This document shows positions 60,901 to 64,000 of a stretch of DNA of 64,000 nucleotides, one piece after another; the first letter of the stretch is position 1, and each line of letters opens with the position of its first letter. The position numbers and the translations under genes are program-made. The notes below the pieces were generated by a model. That model was not told where the DNA came from. It did no database searches and saw only the letters and a program-made list of their open reading frames with translations. The stretch is taken from the NCBI GenBank assembly GCA_937625935.1, contig OW569363.1, positions 248,001-312,000 of the forward strand, read 5' to 3'. The stretch is from Tetramitus jugosus. Taxonomy: Eukaryota; Heterolobosea; Eutetramitea; Acrasida; Vahlkampfiidae.

Positions 60901-62286
60901 ATGACAAGTCCCAACAATGTCGGTCAATGGACCAAAGAACAAGTGTCTCAATGGCTACAGAGACTCTCGGGCAAACAACAAGCCAATGATCTCTGGGACA
61001 AGTACATTTCGACGTTTGAGCGCAATGAGATTGATGGATCTGTTCTGTTGAGCTTGACATTGGAAGAGCTGAAATCAGAGTTGAACATTGGTGAATTTGG
61101 AATCAGGAAAAAGATTTATAGTGCCATACAGAACTTGTTGACATCATCTCCATTGCCACCACTACTGCCACCAACGGTTGAACAAGTTTTCAATTCAAGC
61201 GTCCCTGCACGTGTGGCCACAGAGACGACAACATCCACAACAACAACAGCAGTGATATCGAACAGTAGTGAGACCATCATAGAACCAGAGGAGAGCGCAC
61301 TGGTTTCAAAGAAGCGAACAATTGATTCGGTCATGGGCAGTGAAGAAGTCAATCCGAGTGCCAAGAGAGTAAAGTTGGAAAATTCGAATCGCTCAACAGA
61401 TAACAACAATAATACGAATGATCATAGCGAAACAATGACCTTTAATGTACGACCATCGGTGCAATCAGTCGTTTCATCTCACCATGGCGCTTCTTCTTCT
61501 TCTTCATCATCATCGTCGTCATCACGTGCAAATGATGAAGAAGAGCAGGAAAAGACACCCCTGTTCTCATGTTCTCAAGAGGAAAGAGATCGCCTGTTCG
61601 CACTGTCTATTGAACCTCGAAAGTGCTTCATTTGTCTCGACATGTTCGAAGTGGATTTCATGCAGAGTCTCAGTGAATGTGCATCGGATCACCCTGTCAA
61701 TATTTGCATCGAATGCATGAAGGACTACTTTGTATCTTCGATTGAGAATCGTCAAGTATTGATTAAGTGCCCTATTCCATCCTGCAAGAAGTACGCTACG
61801 CCAGATGATTTAGAGCTATTGTTGGAAAAGAAGCATATTGACTTGTTTGAGTCTCATGCCTTGGCATCAGTTATTGATACAAACCGAGATTTCTGTCACT
61901 GTTTGACACCAGATTGTGACTATTCGTTCTTGTATGAGAAGGGCACGGACTCTCCTGATTTCCAGTGTCCCAAGTGTCAAAAGAGATATTGTGTCAATTG
62001 CAAAGTTGGATATCATGTGGGATACACATGTGAAGAATATGAAAGATGGTCCATAGAGAATGGAACTGCTGATGATACGTTTGACAATTTCGTTCAATCC
62101 AAAAAATTGCAACGATGTAGCAAATGTGAAAGATGGGTTGAGAAGAATACTGGCTGTAACCACATGACCTGTATTTGTTCTCATGAATTCTGTTATGTAT
62201 GTGGTGCGGATTATCCGTGTCAAACCGAGCATCCATACAGGGAGGATGAGGATGACGACGAGTCTGATTATGACGATGATTATTAA
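60901..62286 (+). CDS. SAM domain plus RBR-type E3 ubiquitin ligase
   Basis: 461 residues. An N-terminal SAM domain (about 8-80; WTKEQVSQWLQRL, NEIDGSVLLSLTLEELKSELNI, GIRKKIYSAI) is followed by an S/T-rich linker. The RING1-IBR-RING2 module covers about 240-440. RING1 starts CFICLDMFEVDF, the IBR has CQKRYCVNCKVGYH, and RING2 is CSKCERWVEKNTGCNHMTC, whose last cysteine is the expected ubiquitin-accepting residue. The acidic tail is D/E/Y rich. RBR ligases form a thioester intermediate on RING2. A SAM domain is not part of the classical ARIH, parkin or HOIP layouts. Single exon; 24 bp to the convergent alkaline phosphatase stop. Confidence 0.9.
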   Translation: MTSPNNVGQWTKEQVSQWLQRLSGKQQANDLWDKYISTFERNEIDGSVLLSLTLEELKSELNIGEFGIRKKIYSAIQNLLTSSPLPPLLPPTVEQVFNSSVPARVATETTTSTTTTAVISNSSETIIEPEESALVSKKRTIDSVMGSEEVNPSAKRVKLENSNRSTDNNNNTNDHSETMTFNVRPSVQSVVSSHHGASSSSSSSSSSSRANDEEEQEKTPLFSCSQEERDRLFALSIEPRKCFICLDMFEVDFMQSLSECASDHPVNICIECMKDYFVSSIENRQVLIKCPIPSCKKYATPDDLELLLEKKHIDLFESHALASVIDTNRDFCHCLTPDCDYSFLYEKGTDSPDFQCPKCQKRYCVNCKVGYHVGYTCEEYERWSIENGTADDTFDNFVQSKKLQRCSKCERWVEKNTGCNHMTCICSHEFCYVCGADYPCQTEHPYREDEDDDESDYDDDY

Positions 62287-62300
62287 GGTTGCTGCTTAGG

Positions 62301-62315
62301 AATAAATCTTTTATT
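62301..62315. terminator. Two opposed AATAAA signals 3 bp apart
   Basis: AATAAA on + (62301-62306) serves the RBR gene. AATAAA on - (62315-62310) overlaps the stop of the alkaline phosphatase gene. Cleavage for each must fall in the partner's coding region or stop. Confidence 0.55.
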
Positions 62316-63915
62316 CAGATGGCTTCAAAGTTTTGGTAAGTGCTTCTAAGTCAAATCCGAGCAAATCGGCGACCTTTGCGCCAACATCAATGTTCTCCTG
62401 ATTGCCCTTGAATAGTTTTTCTGCATCGCCATAAGCATACAGGTTTATATCAATACCAGTATGGCCGAGTGTACTGAAACCTATATGAGCCCGACGATTG
62501 ATGACTTCATCCACACCTAGCATCACGTTATAACTGGTATCCGTCGTTCTATTCGTATTAAAAATTAAGAATTGCTCCTGTTCTGTCAAATCTGAAATAC
62601 CAAAACGTTTCATGACGGACACAGCATTTTCATTTCCAGCCTTTTGAATCTCTGAAGCAATTTTCTCCGTAGATCCCTTGATGCCTGAAACAAATTCGTC
62701 ATTATACAAGTAAGGACAACTTCTGTCTACACATCTACCCAATGTGACACCTCCTGTCTCATGATCTGCCGTAGAAATGATCAAAGTATTACCATCCTTC
62801 TTGGCAAATTCAAGAGCGACCCTCACAGCATCATTGTATGCCTGAACCTCTCTCAATTGAGCAGCAATGTCGTTACTGTGACCTGCATGATCAATTCTAC
62901 TACCTTCGACCATTAGAAAGAATCCCCGATCATCTTTTGTGTTCTCCTTGAGCAATTGAAGTGCCTTGCTAGTCATCTCAGCCAAAGTAGGCTCTGGATC
63001 AGCTTCCATACGATCAATGTTAAATTTCATTTCAACATTGGAAAACAAGCCTAACACTGGAAGTTTGGTCAATTTGTCCATCTGATCTCTTGCTTCAGCG
63101 ATATGATAACCATAATCCCTCTGTGCCATTCCATACACGTCCCTCGCATCATCTCTACAACTTTCTCCATTGGTCTTTGGTAAGAAGAAGCATCTTCCAC
63201 CACCAAACATGACATCTACTCCCCACTTGTCCTTCTTGTTCAATTTTGCCATATCAACAATCTGTTGATAGGCAATCTTATTTTCATGGGATCGCTGGAG
63301 TGCATGAGCACTGAATGCAGCAGGAGTGGCATCTGTAATATTTGTCGTAACAACAATACCTGTGCGCATACCACGAGAGATGGCAGCCTCCATCAACGTG
63401 GCACAAGGCTTGCCATTTGGATCGACACCAATAGCTCCATTATAGGTCTTGAGAGCACAGCTGTATGCTGTTGCACCGGCTGCAGAGTCAGTGACATGGC
63501 TATTCGAGGAGTACGTTCTTACTGTTCCTACGAGCAAGCTGTCCAAGATCAGACTGTGATCACCATCCTTGCTGCCTGGAGATGATGACAGAGTAGCGAT
63601 CCGAGCAAATGTTTGACTGGCTGGACCAAAGCCATCTCCAATCATGAATATTATATTGGTTGGCTTGTCCTTCGGATCCTTGTCCGAAAATGGCCAATAT
63701 TCACTGCTCCAGAGCACAAAGCCAACCATGCACAGTGTCACTGCAAACAATAGGAACAACAGACAGCCAATAATCATCTTGTGATGATTGGACAGGAACT
63801 GTAGCACGGGAGAAGAGTTCTTGCTTGTGATGTGGTGGTGGTTGTGGTTAGGAGTCAGATTCAGCATACCAATGTGCTGCTCTGCTTCTTCATCGACTGG
63901 TGGTACTTCACTCAT
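62311..63915 (-). CDS. Alkaline phosphatase, type II membrane-anchored
   Basis: Zinc/magnesium phosphomonoesterase. 534 residues with a cytosolic N-terminus (about 1-45), one membrane helix (KMIIGCLLFLLFAVTLCMVGFVLW, about 46-69) and the catalytic domain outside or in a vesicle lumen. Motifs are NIIFMIGDGFG (metal), VTDSAAGATAYSC with the nucleophile serine (near 143), VEGSRIDHAGH (metal ligands), and IISTADHETGG. The C-terminus carries the conserved HTGIDINLYAYG. No C-terminal GPI signal is visible, so anchoring is by the N-terminal helix. Single exon. Confidence 0.93.
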   Translation of the reverse strand: MSEVPPVDEEAEQHIGMLNLTPNHNHHHITSKNSSPVLQFLSNHHKMIIGCLLFLLFAVTLCMVGFVLWSSEYWPFSDKDPKDKPTNIIFMIGDGFGPASQTFARIATLSSSPGSKDGDHSLILDSLLVGTVRTYSSNSHVTDSAAGATAYSCALKTYNGAIGVDPNGKPCATLMEAAISRGMRTGIVVTTNITDATPAAFSAHALQRSHENKIAYQQIVDMAKLNKKDKWGVDVMFGGGRCFFLPKTNGESCRDDARDVYGMAQRDYGYHIAEARDQMDKLTKLPVLGLFSNVEMKFNIDRMEADPEPTLAEMTSKALQLLKENTKDDRGFFLMVEGSRIDHAGHSNDIAAQLREVQAYNDAVRVALEFAKKDGNTLIISTADHETGGVTLGRCVDRSCPYLYNDEFVSGIKGSTEKIASEIQKAGNENAVSVMKRFGISDLTEQEQFLIFNTNRTTDTSYNVMLGVDEVINRRAHIGFSTLGHTGIDINLYAYGDAEKLFKGNQENIDVGAKVADLLGFDLEALTKTLKPSE

Positions 63916-64000
63916 TTGTTTTGATGATTCAATCTATTGGTGATGGGCCTTTTTGATGATTGTTCGTTGTTGAATGTCTTGGGTTTCTGTTCTCTCTCTG
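63916..64000. other. Window end, upstream of alkaline phosphatase
   Basis: 85 bp of T/G-rich sequence (CAA-rich on the minus strand) consistent with the phosphatase leader. No other gene is seen. Confidence 0.4.

Noticed and set aside
1-64000. Bacterial origin, operons or mobile elements
   Set aside because: Introns, histone and eukaryotic complexes throughout; no transposase, integrase, terminal repeats or CRISPR-like arrays were seen.

Overview
This is a eukaryotic nuclear window. It carries spliceosomal introns, a histone, Integrator, SF3b, katanin, ESCRT-I, SCAMP, prefoldin and an accessory subunit of mitochondrial complex I. It is gene-dense: I support 29 protein genes and one decayed gene in 64 kb. 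Introns are few (9 found) and short (58-343 bp), mostly starting GTATGT or GTATGA, and several convergent spacers are only 22-39 bp. Proteins are rich in Q, N, T, S and H homopolymers, leaders are rich in CAA, and stops follow the standard code. Together this fits a free-living amoeboflagellate of the Naegleria/heterolobosean type. The lineage is inference from gene content and style, not something proved here.

Layout. 1-16 kb: SPT6 (cut by the window start), formate-tetrahydrofolate ligase (-), N-acetylglucosamine kinase (+), P4-ATPase flippase (+), SF3B3 (-), PITH-domain protein (+). 16-31 kb: an unknown low-complexity protein (-), Integrator subunit 6 (-), AIF-like flavoprotein (-), NDUFA9-like subunit (+), katanin p80 (+), an H2A.X-type histone with an N-terminal extension (-), a small two-exon unknown gene (-), three-exon prefoldin subunit 1 (+), VPS28 (-). 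31-41 kb: SCAMP (+), a 1067-residue coiled-coil protein (-), a large low-complexity protein with a divergent Sec7 Arf-GEF domain (+). 40.8-48 kb: a decayed coding region (-), three predicted secreted proteins, and an RPUSD1-like pseudouridine synthase. 48-64 kb: a helicase-like protein that has lost its catalytic motifs (+), an adenosine deaminase fused to a second, metal-site-less deaminase copy (-), START protein (-), USP deubiquitinase (-), P5B-ATPase with three exons (-), SAM-RBR ubiquitin ligase (+), membrane-anchored alkaline phosphatase (-).

Most genes are unrelated housekeeping genes, and no operon or single pathway is visible. The more unusual content is the dead-plus-live deaminase fusion, the helicase pseudoenzyme converging on it with 39 bp between, the cluster of secreted proteins around a decayed gene and an AT-rich island, WG repeats in SPT6, stop codons built into AATAAA signals in several genes, and E2F-like sites in front of katanin p80 and in the shared 105-bp promoter of prefoldin 1 and the unknown small gene. 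No rRNA, tRNA, CRISPR or transposon was recognised.
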